Of a stretch of 6,304 nucleotides of DNA, positions 6,048 to 6,304 are shown piece after piece. Within the stretch, counting starts at the first letter, position 1, and each line of letters starts with the position of its first letter. Source of the stretch: Euryarchaeota archaeon UBA33. GTDB taxonomy: Archaea > Thermoplasmatota > E2 > DHVEG-1. Location: positions 1 to 6,304 of the forward strand of contig DAYE01000028.1 in assembly GCA_002506745.1 (NCBI GenBank), written 5' to 3'. Both the position numbers and the translations under genes were made by a program. Under the pieces are notes generated by a model. The model had not been told where the DNA came from, made no database searches, and worked only from the letters and a program-made list of their open reading frames with translations.

Positions 6048-6067
6048 GTTGTTGTTTTCTTGTGTCC

Positions 6068-6304
6068 TTAGACTTCAACGACTCTGTATTTGAACGCATC
6101 TGGAGCATTCACGAGGAAGATGCCTTCGACTCCGAAGCCTGGCACGAGTTTTGATTCAAGGCTTTCCCCGGCCTTCAATCCCTGGGTCGTTGGGAGGGCT
6201 GCTGTGAGGTTCACGATGATTATCGCTTGATCTGAGGTGCTGAGACCATTGGTTTTCATAATGGATTGGTCTGCATCGTGTATTGCGATGACCCCGTAGT
6301 TTGT
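6068..6304 (-). CDS. arlB: Archaellin (archaellum filament protein), C-terminal 78 residues
   Basis: The frame is open to the right edge, so only the C-terminus is present. NYGVIAIHDADQSI (about 2-15 of the fragment), DQAIIIVNLTAAL (24-36), LESKLVPGFGVEGIF (48-62) and the ending PDAFKYRVVEV match the conserved C-terminal beta-domain of archaellins. A typical end is KLVPE-G followed by a short strand and a VVEL-type terminus. Archaellins are made as class III signal-peptide precursors, cleaved by the prepilin-like peptidase and often N-glycosylated; NLT at 31-33 is a possible sequon. An internal ATG at 6257-6259 is not a start, since conserved residues continue upstream. It is transcribed toward the PAS gene and separated from arlC by it, so it probably has its own promoter and terminator. 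Whether more archaellin copies follow cannot be seen. Confidence 0.93.
   Translation of the reverse strand, partial: TNYGVIAIHDADQSIMKTNGLSTSDQAIIIVNLTAALPTTQGLKAGESLESKLVPGFGVEGIFLVNAPDAFKYRVVEV

Noticed and set aside
1..6304. CRISPR arrays, tRNA/rRNA genes, insertion sequences, attachment sites
   Set aside because: No regularly spaced direct repeats, cloverleaf-like segments, transposase-like coding sequence or terminal inverted repeats were seen; nearly all of the window is explained by archaellum genes and the PAS gene.

Overview
The window is an archaellum (archaeal flagellum) locus, almost certainly from a euryarchaeon. It contains an ArlC/FlaC and an ArlD/E-type switch protein, which are euryarchaeal components (Crenarchaeota use ArlX instead). 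The DNA is AT-rich, TATA-type archaeal promoters are visible, and most archaellum genes have Shine-Dalgarno (SD) sites of the GGAGG/GAGG type. The genus cannot be fixed from sequence alone; an uncultured methanogen or Thermoplasmata-related lineage would fit.

Reading the minus strand from the right edge: the C-terminal end of an archaellin (arlB, 6304-6068), then, after an opposite-strand gene, the run arlC (4180-3323), arlD/E (3291-2458), arlF (2352-1927), arlG (1914-1474), arlH (1455-742) and the N-terminal part of arlI (715 to the left edge). This is the conserved B-C-D/E-F-G-H-I order. Spacing from arlF to arlI is 12-26 nt. A 105-nt gap before arlF holds a possible internal promoter, a small hairpin and a strong SD. 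ArlB builds the filament, ArlF and ArlG form the S-layer-anchored stator, ArlH and ArlI are the motor ATPase core, and ArlC and ArlD/E form the cytoplasmic switch ring that receives chemotaxis input.

The unusual part is a plus-strand gene (4463-5998) between arlB and arlC. It is divergent from arlC and convergent with arlB. It encodes a 511-residue soluble protein with a PAS-like domain at each end and two coiled-coil segments between them, with no kinase, methyl-accepting, HAMP or membrane module. Its position beside the switch genes makes it a candidate sensory or scaffold partner of the archaellum switch. I know of no described archaellum component with this layout.

The divergent intergenic region (about 4193-4462) holds a good minus-strand TATA box, an imperfect palindrome over the predicted arlC transcription start, an ideally placed SD for arlC that points to an ATA rather than a normal start codon, and a weaker plus-strand TATA element. 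The convergent gap (5999-6067) holds an 11-bp perfect hairpin that can serve as a bidirectional terminator.
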